Source of the DNA: JBGSWC01 sp041752635
GTDB taxonomy: Bacteria; Planctomycetota; Planctomycetia; Pirellulales; Lacipirellulaceae
Length of the DNA stretch: 34,356 nucleotides
NCBI GenBank assembly: GCA_041752635.1
Contig: JBGSWC010000223.1
Location: 1-34,356 of the forward strand
Direction: 5' to 3'
In this document: positions 24,797 through 33,634 of the stretch, piece by piece
Layout: the number at the start of each line of letters is the position of its first letter
Numbering within the stretch: the first letter of the stretch is position 1
Program-made: the position numbers and the translations under genes
Notes under the pieces: model-generated
Told to the model about the DNA's origin: nothing
The model's database searches: none
Seen by the model: only the letters and a program-made list of their open reading frames with translations

Positions 24797-27118
24797 ATGT
24801 CCGTCCTACCCATCCCCACTACACGAGTCACCGATCAACTGGCCAGCCAGCGGTTGGTGAGACAGTTGCAGTCGGACCAAGCGTCGTTGTTTCGTGTGCA
24901 GACACAACTCAGCACTGGACGACGAATATTCTCGCCCAGCGACGATGCACCGGCGGCACTGCGAGCGATCAATCTTCAGCGCATCATCGAACGTAAGACC
25001 CAACTCGAAACCAACATCGGCGCAAGCGCTTCGTATCTCGCTGCCGCAGAAAGCGCCATCGCAACTGTCTCGAACTCGCTCAACAGTGTCCGTTCTTCGG
25101 TACTGGGGGTCATCGATACGATTTCGACCGATACCGAGCGGCAAGCGGTGATCGATGAGATTGATCAAGCGCTCTTTTCGATTCAATCTTCGGCGAACAC
25201 CCAGTTTCGCGACCGCTATCTGTTCAGCGGTTCGCGGTCGCTCGAACAGCCATTTGTCACGAGCGGCAATTTCTACGAATACACCGGTAACGAACAGTCG
25301 CTGACGAGTCACGTCGACTTTGGTCTGCTGTTCGACACCGGCGTGCCCGGTACATCGGTCTTTGGTGGTATTTCGGCCGACATTCGCGGAACAACCGACT
25401 TCAATCCACAAGTCACTCCCAGCACTCTGCTCCGCGACATCAATGGTGGCAACGGTATTTCGCCTGGTGGGGCCATCGAGGTCGTCTATGTCAATTCGGT
25501 CGGTAATGCCACGTCGACAATTGTCGACCTCGGCGGTGCCGCCACACTCGGCGACGTCGCGCGCTATATCGAACAGTATGCGCCCACTGGTTCCGACCTC
25601 GATGCCCGTGTTACCGCTGGCGGTCTTGAACTTTCGGTCCCCAGCGGCGGAGTGTTAGTCCGCGAAGTGAGCGAAGGTGATACGGCAAAGGAACTCGGCA
25701 TTCGCACATCGACACCAAGCAGCACGCTGGTGGGAAGCGATCTCAATCCGCTCGTCAAGAACACGACTCCACTCGATGATCTCTTCGGTCGGCGGGCGAC
25801 GGCGCGCCTCTCTTCGCCGAACAGCAACAACGACATCATCGTCGCTGCGACTGCCAATGGGATCAACGCGCAATCGAGCGGCGATCCACTTAATGGAGTC
25901 ACCGTTCAATTTGTCAGTGGCGGCACCGCCGGTGCCGAAGTCGCGACTTACGACGCGAATACGAGTACGTTGACAGTCGCGATCGAGACGGGCGTCTCGA
26001 CAGCGAACGGAGTGATCGCCGCCATCAACGCCGAACCCAACGGTTATTTCGCCGCATCGCTCGATCCGGCTGACTCGACCGCAGCGGCCTTGGCCGGCAC
26101 AGGATTGGTCGCCCTTGCGGCAACCGCCACCACCAGTGGGGGTGCCGGCGCGAACTTTGATCGTACTGCGGGCATTGTCGTCACCAACGGCGGCACGAGC
26201 GAAGTCATCGACTTCGTCGGCACCGAAACAGTCGAAGACTTGCTCAATCGCCTCAATCATGCCGACATCGGTCTACACGTCGAGATTAACGAGTCGAAGA
26301 CGGGCATCAATGTGCGAAGTCGACTTAGTGGAGCCGACCTCACGATCGGCGAAAATGGCGGTACTACCGCCAGCCAGTTAGGGATTCGCAGCTATACGAC
26401 CAATACTCATCTCGACCGATTCAACCGTGGAGTCGGAGTTCCCAATGCCGCCGGCGACGGGCTCCGCATCATCGTCGGCGATGATCCGTTGGTCGACGCC
26501 GACGGCACAAGTTTTGACGTCGACCTCGAAGGCGCTTTCACGGTTGCCGATGTCATCGACCGAATCAATAACGCCCCTGGCAACACGAGCCTCGTCACCG
26601 CCGCGCTGACCGACGTCGGCAACGGTATTCGACTGACTGACATCAGCGGCCAGCCCAACGACTTGGTTGTCGAATCGGTCGGCCCCAATCAACCGGCTCT
26701 GCTACTTGGATTTGTCGCCGATGGCGCGACGTCGGCTCGCTCGACGAGCGGTTCGCTGTCGAGTGGCGACCGTCACACGATCGAAGTCGACGGAGTTTTC
26801 AACACACTGCTACGGTTGCGTTCGGCGCTCAAGGCCAACGACGTGCCAGCACTCGGCCGCGACATCAGTCGCCTCGACGCCGATCTCGATCGCATCAACT
26901 TTTCGCGTGCCGAAATCGGCGCACGGCTACAAGGCCTCGAAGTCCTCCGCTACAACATTGAGGACGAACAAGTGAATCTGAAGCAGTCACTTTCTAATGA
27001 CATCGACGTCGACCTAACCGAAGCGATCACCGAATTCACGAACCGGCAATACGCACTCGAAGCTTCGCTGAAGACGGCGTCACAAATCGTGCGGCTTAGT
27101 TTGCTCGATTATTTGTAA
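24797..27118 (+). CDS. flgL: Flagellar hook-associated protein 3 FlgL, with a large central insertion
   Basis: The second hook-filament junction protein. The ends are typical: an N-terminal flagellin-like coiled coil (about 8-150; FRVQTQLSTGRRIFSPSDDA, QFRDRYLFSGSRS) and a C-terminal helix (about 690-773; ISRLDADLDRINFSRAEIGA, ALEASLKTASQIVRLSLLDY). At 773 residues it is about twice the usual 300-400. The extra 400-odd residues contain flagellin-IN-like units (LGDVARYIEQYAP, TVEDLLNRLNHADIGLHVEI, TVADVIDRINNAPGNTSLVT) and a segment PLNGVTVQFVSGGTAGAEVA with TYDANTSTLTVAI, as seen in bacterial adhesin-like repeats. The insertion would project from the junction surface. The ATG at 24797 is preferred over one at 24752 inside the repeat region. 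Confidence 0.92.
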   Translation: MSVLPIPTTRVTDQLASQRLVRQLQSDQASLFRVQTQLSTGRRIFSPSDDAPAALRAINLQRIIERKTQLETNIGASASYLAAAESAIATVSNSLNSVRSSVLGVIDTISTDTERQAVIDEIDQALFSIQSSANTQFRDRYLFSGSRSLEQPFVTSGNFYEYTGNEQSLTSHVDFGLLFDTGVPGTSVFGGISADIRGTTDFNPQVTPSTLLRDINGGNGISPGGAIEVVYVNSVGNATSTIVDLGGAATLGDVARYIEQYAPTGSDLDARVTAGGLELSVPSGGVLVREVSEGDTAKELGIRTSTPSSTLVGSDLNPLVKNTTPLDDLFGRRATARLSSPNSNNDIIVAATANGINAQSSGDPLNGVTVQFVSGGTAGAEVATYDANTSTLTVAIETGVSTANGVIAAINAEPNGYFAASLDPADSTAAALAGTGLVALAATATTSGGAGANFDRTAGIVVTNGGTSEVIDFVGTETVEDLLNRLNHADIGLHVEINESKTGINVRSRLSGADLTIGENGGTTASQLGIRSYTTNTHLDRFNRGVGVPNAAGDGLRIIVGDDPLVDADGTSFDVDLEGAFTVADVIDRINNAPGNTSLVTAALTDVGNGIRLTDISGQPNDLVVESVGPNQPALLLGFVADGATSARSTSGSLSSGDRHTIEVDGVFNTLLRLRSALKANDVPALGRDISRLDADLDRINFSRAEIGARLQGLEVLRYNIEDEQVNLKQSLSNDIDVDLTEAITEFTNRQYALEASLKTASQIVRLSLLDYL

Positions 27119-27154
27119 GCGCTCTCAGCTTTCGGCAGGCAGCGATCATCGTTT

Positions 27155-27196
27155 TCATGGCTCCGCTCCGTGGCTCCGCTTTATGGCTCCGCAGAA
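27155..27196 (+). repeat. Three direct repeats of TGGCTCCGC
   Basis: The nonamer TGGCTCCGC occurs three times at 13-14 bp spacing in the 272-bp gap after flgL. The function is unknown. Confidence 0.6.
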
Positions 27197-27199
27197 GCC

Positions 27200-27268
27200 G
27201 TCATTCTCGCGAAGGCGGAAATCTAGAAACAAAGCCTTAAGTTTAGATTCCCCGCTCGCGGGACTGAC
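27200..27268. repeat. Degenerate REP-like inverted pair after flgL
   Basis: A left arm GTCATTCTCGCGAAGGCGG and an inverted right arm ending GCTCGCGGGACTGAC are diverged copies of the pair at 18561-18631, including the TCTAGA-like inner ends. GCTGACCGCTGACCGC words (27292-27316) follow. Confidence 0.6.
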
Positions 27269-27390
27269 AAAATGCTTCGTATTCGCAGAATGAGCTGACT
27301 GCTGACCGCTGACCGCAGATTGCTGTCGGCTGCGGCTGGTTTCCCCCGCTTGTCGCCCCCCGCTTCTACCTTCTACACTGTTGGGTCACT

Positions 27391-27834
27391 TTGCAACCTG
27401 CCCCAACCTCTCGAAGTCCGTTGACAGCTTCCCCCCCATCCGCCGGTACCGGCAATCTCAGCAGTCTTGAACTCGCGATGGCGGCTGCGCGGTCGGCTCA
27501 CGACAATCGCGGCAAAGATATTGTGTTGATCGACTTGCGCGAAGTAACGCCGGTGTTCGACTACTTTTTGATCGTCACCGGCAACAGCCGCCGACAACTA
27601 CACGCGATCAGCGAAGACATCGACAACCATCTCGAAAAAGACCTCGGCGACAAACGGATCGGTATCGAAGGCTACAGCGATAGCCGCTGGATTCTGCTCG
27701 ACTACGGCAACGTTGTGATTCATCTGTTCGACGAAGAGACTCGCGACTACTACTCGCTCGAAGAATTATGGACCGATGCGGTGCGGGTTCCTTTGCCGTG
27801 GGACAAAACAGAAAACGCAACCGGCGACTCTTGA
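27391..27834 (+). CDS. rsfS: Ribosomal silencing factor RsfS
   Basis: Binds ribosomal protein L14 and blocks joining of the ribosomal subunits when nutrients are scarce. The product has the family core (LELAMAAARSAHDNRGKDIV, the L-R-E-V-T-P block, FDYFLIVTGNSRRQL, then the EGYSDSRWILLDYGNVVIHL block and ETRDYYSLEELW). The start is uncertain. No ATG lies before the conserved LELA segment, so the start is probably TTG at 27391 or 27421; the ATG at 27478 would cut conserved residues. The gene is 16 bp before argS, and the two are probably co-transcribed. Confidence 0.93.
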   Translation: MQPAPTSRSPLTASPPSAGTGNLSSLELAMAAARSAHDNRGKDIVLIDLREVTPVFDYFLIVTGNSRRQLHAISEDIDNHLEKDLGDKRIGIEGYSDSRWILLDYGNVVIHLFDEETRDYYSLEELWTDAVRVPLPWDKTENATGDS

Positions 27835-27850
27835 ATCACTGCTAAATGTC

Positions 27851-29827
27851 ATGTCGCCTCTCGATCAACTCCGCATACGATTTGCCACCGCGCTCGAAGC
27901 GATGCCCTCGCACGATGGCGATTCGTTGGTGCAACTGGTGAATCTGGCTGAACTCGTTCAGCCTAGTCAAGACGCGCGGTTTGGCGACTACCAAGCAAAT
28001 CTCGCGATGCCCCTCGCCAAAGCGATTGGCAAGAATCCCCGCGAGTTGGCGAGTGAGATTGTCGCTGCTCTGGATGTCGACGATTTTTGCGAAACGGTCG
28101 AGATCGCCGGACCAGGATTTATCAACTTGCGAATCGACGACACTTGGCTCGCGAAGCAACTCGTCGGGCGGCTCGTCGACGTCGAGCGGCTGGGCGTCGA
28201 AACAACCAAACACGCCAAAAAGATCGTCATCGACTATTCGTCGCCGAATGTTGCAAAACCGATGCATGTCGGTCACATTCGCTCAACAGTGATCGGCGAC
28301 GCGCTCGCCCGCGTATTGCGGTTCTTGGGCCACACGGTCATCACCGACAATCACATCGGCGACTGGGGCACACAGTTTGGCATGATCATCTACGGCACCA
28401 AGCACTTTGCCGCGGGCGAAGTCGTCGCCGACGTCGCGGAACTGAGCCGTCGCTATCGCTTGGTGAATCAGCTTGTCGAGTATCACGAGGCGAAAAGCCA
28501 CGGACTGCCGACGCTTGACGAGAAACTGACGGCTGCCAAGTTGCGTGTCGAAGAGTTGTCGCGACTCGAACCGTCCGGTGATAAAAAAGAGGCGAAAGCC
28601 GTTGCTAAGAAGCTCCGCCAAGCCGAGGGCGCCGTCGCCGAATTGCAGGCCGATCGCACGCAGTTACTCGATAAAATCGCGGAGGTCGACGACGATGTCG
28701 AATTGGCGATGCTCGCCGCGAAGCATCCCGACATCCAGGCATCGGTGCTGGCCGAGACGGCGAAATTGCACGCCGGTGATGAGACGAATCGCGACCTGTG
28801 GGAGCAGATTCTCCCCCCTTGTCTTGCCGAAAACGATGCCGTGTACGAGCGGCTAGGGGTCGAATTCGACCACACGCTGGGCGAGAGTTTCTATCACGAC
28901 CGGCTACCGGGCGTCGTCGACGATCTGCTGGCCAAGGGTCTTGCCGTCGAGAGCGACGGCGCAATCTGCGTCTTTGTCGGTGACAGCGACACGCCGTTTA
29001 TCGTCCGTAAAAAAGATGGCGCATTTCTCTACTCGACGACCGATCTCGCGACGATCGCCTATCGCTCCGAAATGTGGCAGCCCGATATTGTGCTCTACGT
29101 TGTCGACCATCGACAAAGTTTGCACTTTGCTCAGTTGTTCGCCACCGCCAAGGTCACCGGCTTTGCCGACATACAGTTTGAGCACGTCAGCTTCGGCACC
29201 GTGTTGGGCGAAGATGGCAAGCCCTACAAGACGCGGAGCGGTAATGCGGTCGGCTTGATGGGATTGCTCGACGAGGCGGTGGTACGCGCCCGGGCGATTG
29301 CCGACCGCAGCGACAAACTCGACACCGACGACGAACGGGCTGAAGTCGCCGAGAAGATCGGCATCGGGGCGATCAAGTACGCCGACTTGAGTCACAATCG
29401 CACCAGCGACTATGTCTTTAGCTATGACAAGATGCTCGCAACAACCGGCAATTCGGCCGCGTACATGCAATACAGCTATGCCCGCGCGAATGGCATTTTT
29501 GCTCGCGCCGAACTCGCCCCGGCTGCGATCCGCTCGTCCGACGTGCGAATATCGCTCGACACCCCAGCCGAACGAACGCTCGGAATGGCCCTCATGCGTT
29601 TCGACGAAGCGCTCGAGCGTGTGGCGACCGACTATCGACCCAACCACTTAACGAGCTACCTGTTCGAGCTAGCGAGTCGATACAGCGAATTCTTTGAGAA
29701 CTGTCCCGTGCTTAAGGCACCGACTGACGAAATCCGCACGAGTCGACTCGCACTGGCCGACCTGACGGCACGCACGATCGCGAAGGGACTCGAATTGCTC
29801 GGCATTTCGGTCGTCAAGCGGATGTAA
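27851..29827 (+). CDS. argS: Arginyl-tRNA synthetase
   Basis: Charges tRNA-Arg with arginine. The 658-residue protein has the N-terminal tRNA-binding domain (FGDYQANLAMPLAKAIGKNP), the HIGH motif in NVAKPMHVGHIRSTVIGDAL, and the C-terminal DALR domain (GNSAAYMQYSYARANGIFAR). The KMSKS position is degenerate (GKPYKTRSGNAVGL), as is common in this enzyme. It is longer than the roughly 570-580 residues of E. coli ArgRS because of a charged, coiled-coil-like insertion around residues 216-313 (AKKLRQAEGAVAELQADRTQ). The ATG at 27851 fits the family N-terminus; the longer frame overlaps rsfS. Confidence 0.97.
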   Translation: MSPLDQLRIRFATALEAMPSHDGDSLVQLVNLAELVQPSQDARFGDYQANLAMPLAKAIGKNPRELASEIVAALDVDDFCETVEIAGPGFINLRIDDTWLAKQLVGRLVDVERLGVETTKHAKKIVIDYSSPNVAKPMHVGHIRSTVIGDALARVLRFLGHTVITDNHIGDWGTQFGMIIYGTKHFAAGEVVADVAELSRRYRLVNQLVEYHEAKSHGLPTLDEKLTAAKLRVEELSRLEPSGDKKEAKAVAKKLRQAEGAVAELQADRTQLLDKIAEVDDDVELAMLAAKHPDIQASVLAETAKLHAGDETNRDLWEQILPPCLAENDAVYERLGVEFDHTLGESFYHDRLPGVVDDLLAKGLAVESDGAICVFVGDSDTPFIVRKKDGAFLYSTTDLATIAYRSEMWQPDIVLYVVDHRQSLHFAQLFATAKVTGFADIQFEHVSFGTVLGEDGKPYKTRSGNAVGLMGLLDEAVVRARAIADRSDKLDTDDERAEVAEKIGIGAIKYADLSHNRTSDYVFSYDKMLATTGNSAAYMQYSYARANGIFARAELAPAAIRSSDVRISLDTPAERTLGMALMRFDEALERVATDYRPNHLTSYLFELASRYSEFFENCPVLKAPTDEIRTSRLALADLTARTIAKGLELLGISVVKRM

Positions 29828-29835
29828 GTGTATCG

Positions 29836-29883
29836 TCGCTGACCGCTCCGCGATCAGAGGTCTGATCGCGGAGCGGTCAGCGA
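29836..29883. terminator. 48-bp near-perfect palindrome after argS
   Basis: Two perfectly complementary 23-base arms (29836-29858 and 29861-29883) flank just GG. The core word is CGCTGACCGCTCCGCGATCA. It begins 8 bp after the argS stop and would form a very stable RNA hairpin, but no T tract follows. It may act as terminator or mRNA end-protector. It is also the largest member of the GCTGACCGCT repeat family in this window. Confidence 0.65.
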
Positions 29884-30001
29884 GTCACTACGAACGCTAG
29901 CAGTCGTGCTACCTGCGCTATTGGCATGGTGGGACCGGTTTGTTACAAGCACTCCTCCTCAGCTACTGACCTCCCCGCCGTCCACTCTTACCGCGTTTGC
30001 C

Positions 30002-31984
30002 ATGAGCAACTTTTCGCGAGTCATGCAATTGGCGCTTCGCCTGCGCTGGAACGTCGCGGCTTGCATCATCAGTTCACTTGTGATCGCCGTGTTGTGGGCG
30101 GGCAATTTGTCGGCCGTGTTTTGGGTGGTCGACGTCGTGATGGAAGATAAGTCGCTGCCGATGTATATCGACGAGCAAATCGCCGATGCCCAGCAGGAAC
30201 TAGCCAGTCTCGACGCAAAGATTGGCGAATTAAGCATCGCAGCAATCGAGTCGCTCGATGCCGACAGGGCCCTCCGACAAGCCCAGTTCGATCATCGTGT
30301 GCAGTCCGATCGACTCAGCCGATTCGAGTGGATCAAACCCTGGGCCGACAAATGGTTGCCAACGACGCCGTTCGCAACGCTCGTGTACGTCTGCTTTGCG
30401 GTGTTAATTAGCACACTCATCAAGAACGTTTTTCGCATCATCAATCAGGTGCTGGTCTCTCGCCTTGGTTGTCGCGTAGCTTTCCAGTTGCGCGACCAGT
30501 TCTACCGCCACATGTTGCGGCTCGACATGGCCGATTTCAATCACAATGGACGGGGCGACCTGATGAATCGCTGCACGGCCGATATCAACGCGGTCGATGT
30601 GGGTGTGCAGACAGTGTTTGGCGTCGCGGTGCGAGAACCGCTCAAGATGATCGCTTGTTTTATCGGAGCCGCGTGGGTTAGTTGGCGACTCTTGCTGCTT
30701 ACGATCATCGTCGCACCAGCGGCTTACCTGCTCATTCGTTGGCTTGCCAAGGCACTCAAGCGTGCTAACCGCCGTGCGATGGAAGAACTTTCGATTATTT
30801 ACGACAAACTGAGCGAGACGCTCGCGAGCATTAAGCTCATCAAGGCGTTTACAATGGAAGCTGTCGAGCACGATCATTTCGAGAAGTGCGCGAAGACCTA
30901 TTATCGACGGCAAATGCGCATCGCTTGGTATAACTCGCTGGTGAGCCCGTTGACCGAAAATCTCGGCATGGCGATGGTGCTCATGGCCGCCATGGCAGGC
31001 GGATTTTTAGTTTTGTCGGGCGAGACGGCGCTATTCGGAATTCCGATTAGCGATCGCGCCCTAACCCACGGCAGCATGAGCCTGTTCTTCGGCATGTTGG
31101 TCGGCATGAGCGATCCAGCACGAAGGCTGTCGAATGTGTTTAGCTTCTTGCAACAATCGTCGGCCGCCGCCGATCGCGTCTATCAAATTCTCGATCGCGC
31201 ACCCAGCATTGTCGACACACCCCACCCTCAGCTGCTCCCTCGGCTCGCACAGACACTGCGATTCGAAGACGTATCGTTCGGGTACGACGCGACCAAGGAA
31301 GTGCTCAGTCACATTGATCTCGATGTCGCCGCCGGAGAAACAATCGCCATCGTCGGCCCCAATGGCTGCGGAAAGTCGACACTGCTCTCGCTATTACCCC
31401 GGTTTTATGACCCCACGAGCGGACGAATTACCGTCGATGGGGTCGACATCCGCGATGTGGCGCTGCACGACCTGCGCAGCCGCATTGGTATCGTTTCGCA
31501 AGAAGTGTTGATGATGAACGATACCGTGGCGGCCAACATCGCCTATGGAGTTCCCGATGCGGACGACGATGCGATCGAAGCGGCAGCCCGCGCGGCTTAC
31601 GCACACGGGTTCATCACCGAAAAGCTGGCCAATGGATACGACACCGTCGTCGGACCAGGAGGCAACCGCCTTTCGGGAGGTCAACGGCAACGCATTGCAC
31701 TCGCCCGTGCGATTCTCGCTGATCCCGAAATATTGATCCTCGACGAAGCAACCAGCCAGGTCGATGTCGAAAGCGAACACCTGATTCACCAAGTGCTCGA
31801 AGTGTTCGCGCAACAGCGCACCACACTGCTTATCACCCACCGCATGAGCACGATCGCGCTTGCCGATCGGGTGGTCGTGATGGATAAAGGAGAAATTCTC
31901 GACGCGGGAACGCACGAGCTGCTCATCACACGCTGCGAAGTCTATTCGCGGCTGTTCAACCTGAATTGGCGCGAGAGCGCCTAG
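30002..31984 (+). CDS. ABC exporter, MsbA-like (fused membrane and ATPase domains)
   Basis: A 660-residue inner-membrane half-transporter that would work as a dimer to export a lipid, peptide or drug. The membrane domain has TM1 near residues 15-45 and further helices to about 390. The ATPase has Walker A GPNGCGKST near 451, Q-loop SQEVLMMNDTVAANI, signature LSGGQRQR near 557, Walker B ILILDEATSQVD and switch LITHRMS. Unusually, about 70 residues between TM1 and TM2 (about 48-118; IADAQQELASLDAKIGELSI) look like a periplasmic coiled coil. The ATG at 30002 (MSNFSRVMQLALRLRW) is preferred over one at 29906, which lies next to the palindrome. The substrate is unknown. Confidence 0.88.
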   Translation: MSNFSRVMQLALRLRWNVAACIISSLVIAVLWAGNLSAVFWVVDVVMEDKSLPMYIDEQIADAQQELASLDAKIGELSIAAIESLDADRALRQAQFDHRVQSDRLSRFEWIKPWADKWLPTTPFATLVYVCFAVLISTLIKNVFRIINQVLVSRLGCRVAFQLRDQFYRHMLRLDMADFNHNGRGDLMNRCTADINAVDVGVQTVFGVAVREPLKMIACFIGAAWVSWRLLLLTIIVAPAAYLLIRWLAKALKRANRRAMEELSIIYDKLSETLASIKLIKAFTMEAVEHDHFEKCAKTYYRRQMRIAWYNSLVSPLTENLGMAMVLMAAMAGGFLVLSGETALFGIPISDRALTHGSMSLFFGMLVGMSDPARRLSNVFSFLQQSSAAADRVYQILDRAPSIVDTPHPQLLPRLAQTLRFEDVSFGYDATKEVLSHIDLDVAAGETIAIVGPNGCGKSTLLSLLPRFYDPTSGRITVDGVDIRDVALHDLRSRIGIVSQEVLMMNDTVAANIAYGVPDADDDAIEAAARAAYAHGFITEKLANGYDTVVGPGGNRLSGGQRQRIALARAILADPEILILDEATSQVDVESEHLIHQVLEVFAQQRTTLLITHRMSTIALADRVVVMDKGEILDAGTHELLITRCEVYSRLFNLNWRESA

Positions 31985-32020
31985 CGCACCGCGATACACT
32001 CAGCGAAAGAAGCACAACAG

Positions 32021-32075
32021 AGCCACAGAGCGTACCGTGCATTTTTGCAATGTCGCCTAAATTCCCTCTGTGGCT
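32021..32075. repeat. Inverted repeat between convergent ABC exporter and adaptor genes
   Basis: AGCCACAGAG (32021-32030) and CTCTGTGGCT (32066-32075) are perfect complements across 35 bases. It lies in the 102-bp gap between convergent genes and may end both transcripts. Confidence 0.45.
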
Positions 32076-32086
32076 ATCGTTTCGTG

Positions 32087-33316
32087 TCAGCGGCTATGAA
32101 TCGCTGCGCCGTCGCTCAATCGGTCGCTAGGGTGAACGATGATCAAGTCGCCCGGCTTGATCGCGGCAGATTCGCCAGTTGCCAAAACCTCGGCTTCGAG
32201 CCCGTTTTGCAGGCCGACATCGACGGGCACTTGCTTCGCTTTGTTGTCCTTCGCAACAAACAGTGCCCAGCCGTCAACGGTGCGAAATAGCGCACTCGCG
32301 GGCACCTTAATCGCGTCTTCTTTCTCGTCAACAACGATGCGAGCTTCGACTCGAAAACCATCGCCCAGATTCGGTCGTTCGCTCGCCGTTGCGACGAGAT
32401 CGACAATCACGTTGACCCGTTGCTCCTCGACGCCCAAAGTAGAAATTTTTGTGAACCCAGCGGGCTCGACCAATCGTACGCGTCCCTCCAGGGCCTTCGC
32501 GCCCCCCCAGTGCTCAAGTAACACTAGAGTGCCGGGACGGATTTTCACGGCGTCGCTGCTCAACACGTCGATCTCGACTTCCAAGTCTTGGGGATCGCCC
32601 AATTCCAATAGCGAGGTCCCCGCGGTGACGACATTGCTGCTTTCTTGAAAGACACGTAGCACACGCCCATCGATCGGTGAGGCAATCTCAAAAGTCCATC
32701 CGTTGGCGTTGTTCTCGCCAACCACGTTTTCCGCTTGAGGCTTCGATCGCAAGAGCGCTGCTTCAGCTTGCTGCAATTCGAATTGGGCGATTTCTTGCTC
32801 ATAGCGGGCCGAGCGAATCCGCTCGCTCGCGCGGCGATAGCGAGCCTCGCTGTCTTCGAGCTGATCCTGGGTGAAGGTTCCCGATGTGGCCAGTTCGCGA
32901 ACGCGGGCCAAGTCTCGCTCGGCGTATTCTTGCTCGATGCGCGCCTCTTCGAGCACCGTCTCCACCTGTCGAACCAATGCCTGGGCCGCTAGCACGCTGG
33001 CTTCGCTTTGCGCGATGGTCCGGGCGTCGAGCAGTTCGGGATCGCGTGGTTCAATGATGGCGAGCACCGTCTCGCCCTGCACTACTGAATCGCCCGGATC
33101 CATATCAATCCGTAGTAGCCGCCCGGCGAGTGGTGTGGAAACGATGTACTTTTCGCGAATCCGAGTCTTGCCATCTTCGTCGACGGTGACGCGAATCAGA
33201 CCTTGCTCGACGCGCGCGAGATCGACCCCGATCGGCTTGGGCAAGAACGAATAAACAATCAGCCCCACCAACACCACACCGATACACGTCAAGACTATTG
33301 ACAGCCAATTGCGCAT
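32087..33316 (-). CDS. HlyD/RND-type periplasmic adaptor (membrane fusion) protein
   Basis: A 409-residue adaptor linking an inner-membrane transporter to the outer membrane. It has an N-terminal membrane anchor (about 3-27, WLSIVLTCIGVVLVGLIVYS), a lipoyl-like half (TPLAGRLLRIDMDPGDSVVQ), a long coiled-coil hairpin (about 95-205; TIAQSEASVLAAQALVRQVE, QDQLEDSEARYRRASERIRS), the second lipoyl half (ASPIDGRVLRVFQESSNVV), and a beta-barrel domain. The start is the ATG at 33316; the longer frame adds a non-conserved stretch. No pump gene follows on this strand within the window; the only transporter nearby is the convergent ABC exporter, so any partnership is uncertain. Confidence 0.87.
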   Translation of the reverse strand: MRNWLSIVLTCIGVVLVGLIVYSFLPKPIGVDLARVEQGLIRVTVDEDGKTRIREKYIVSTPLAGRLLRIDMDPGDSVVQGETVLAIIEPRDPELLDARTIAQSEASVLAAQALVRQVETVLEEARIEQEYAERDLARVRELATSGTFTQDQLEDSEARYRRASERIRSARYEQEIAQFELQQAEAALLRSKPQAENVVGENNANGWTFEIASPIDGRVLRVFQESSNVVTAGTSLLELGDPQDLEVEIDVLSSDAVKIRPGTLVLLEHWGGAKALEGRVRLVEPAGFTKISTLGVEEQRVNVIVDLVATASERPNLGDGFRVEARIVVDEKEDAIKVPASALFRTVDGWALFVAKDNKAKQVPVDVGLQNGLEAEVLATGESAAIKPGDLIIVHPSDRLSDGAAIHSR

Positions 33317-33634
33317 GTTGGTCCGGCTAGAATCAGAACGGCAAACAGCGTTCAGGCTAGCAAAAGAGGCCAATCGCGACGAGGGTCGCGAACAATCTAG
33401 GGTCTGACAGGGGCGCGCCGGCGAACGGAGGCACACTAACGGTGGCTGTCGAGCGGTCGGCTTTCAGCTATCAGCCGTCAGCCAGACAAAGGGTCCGTTG
33501 TGCGGATCATCAAGTTGTGGCCTCCTATCGGTTTTCACAGCCGACTCGACTCAGGCAACTTCGTTGCCGCGAAGGTTCGCGAAGCGAAAGGGTCTGGCTG
33601 AGATAGCTGACCGCTGAAGGCGGACCGCTTGTCG
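33317..33634. other. Intergenic region with repeats, no gene
   Basis: This stretch of about 320 bp contains a perfect hairpin TCGCGAC-GAGG-GTCGCGA (33374-33391). It also holds GCTGACCGCT-family words at 33451-33483 (AGCGGTCGG, CAGCTATCAGC) and 33595-33630 (AGCTGACCGCTGAAGG), and a TTCGCGAAGCGAAAGGG word near 33576. No clear promoter for the adaptor gene was found. Confidence 0.45.
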
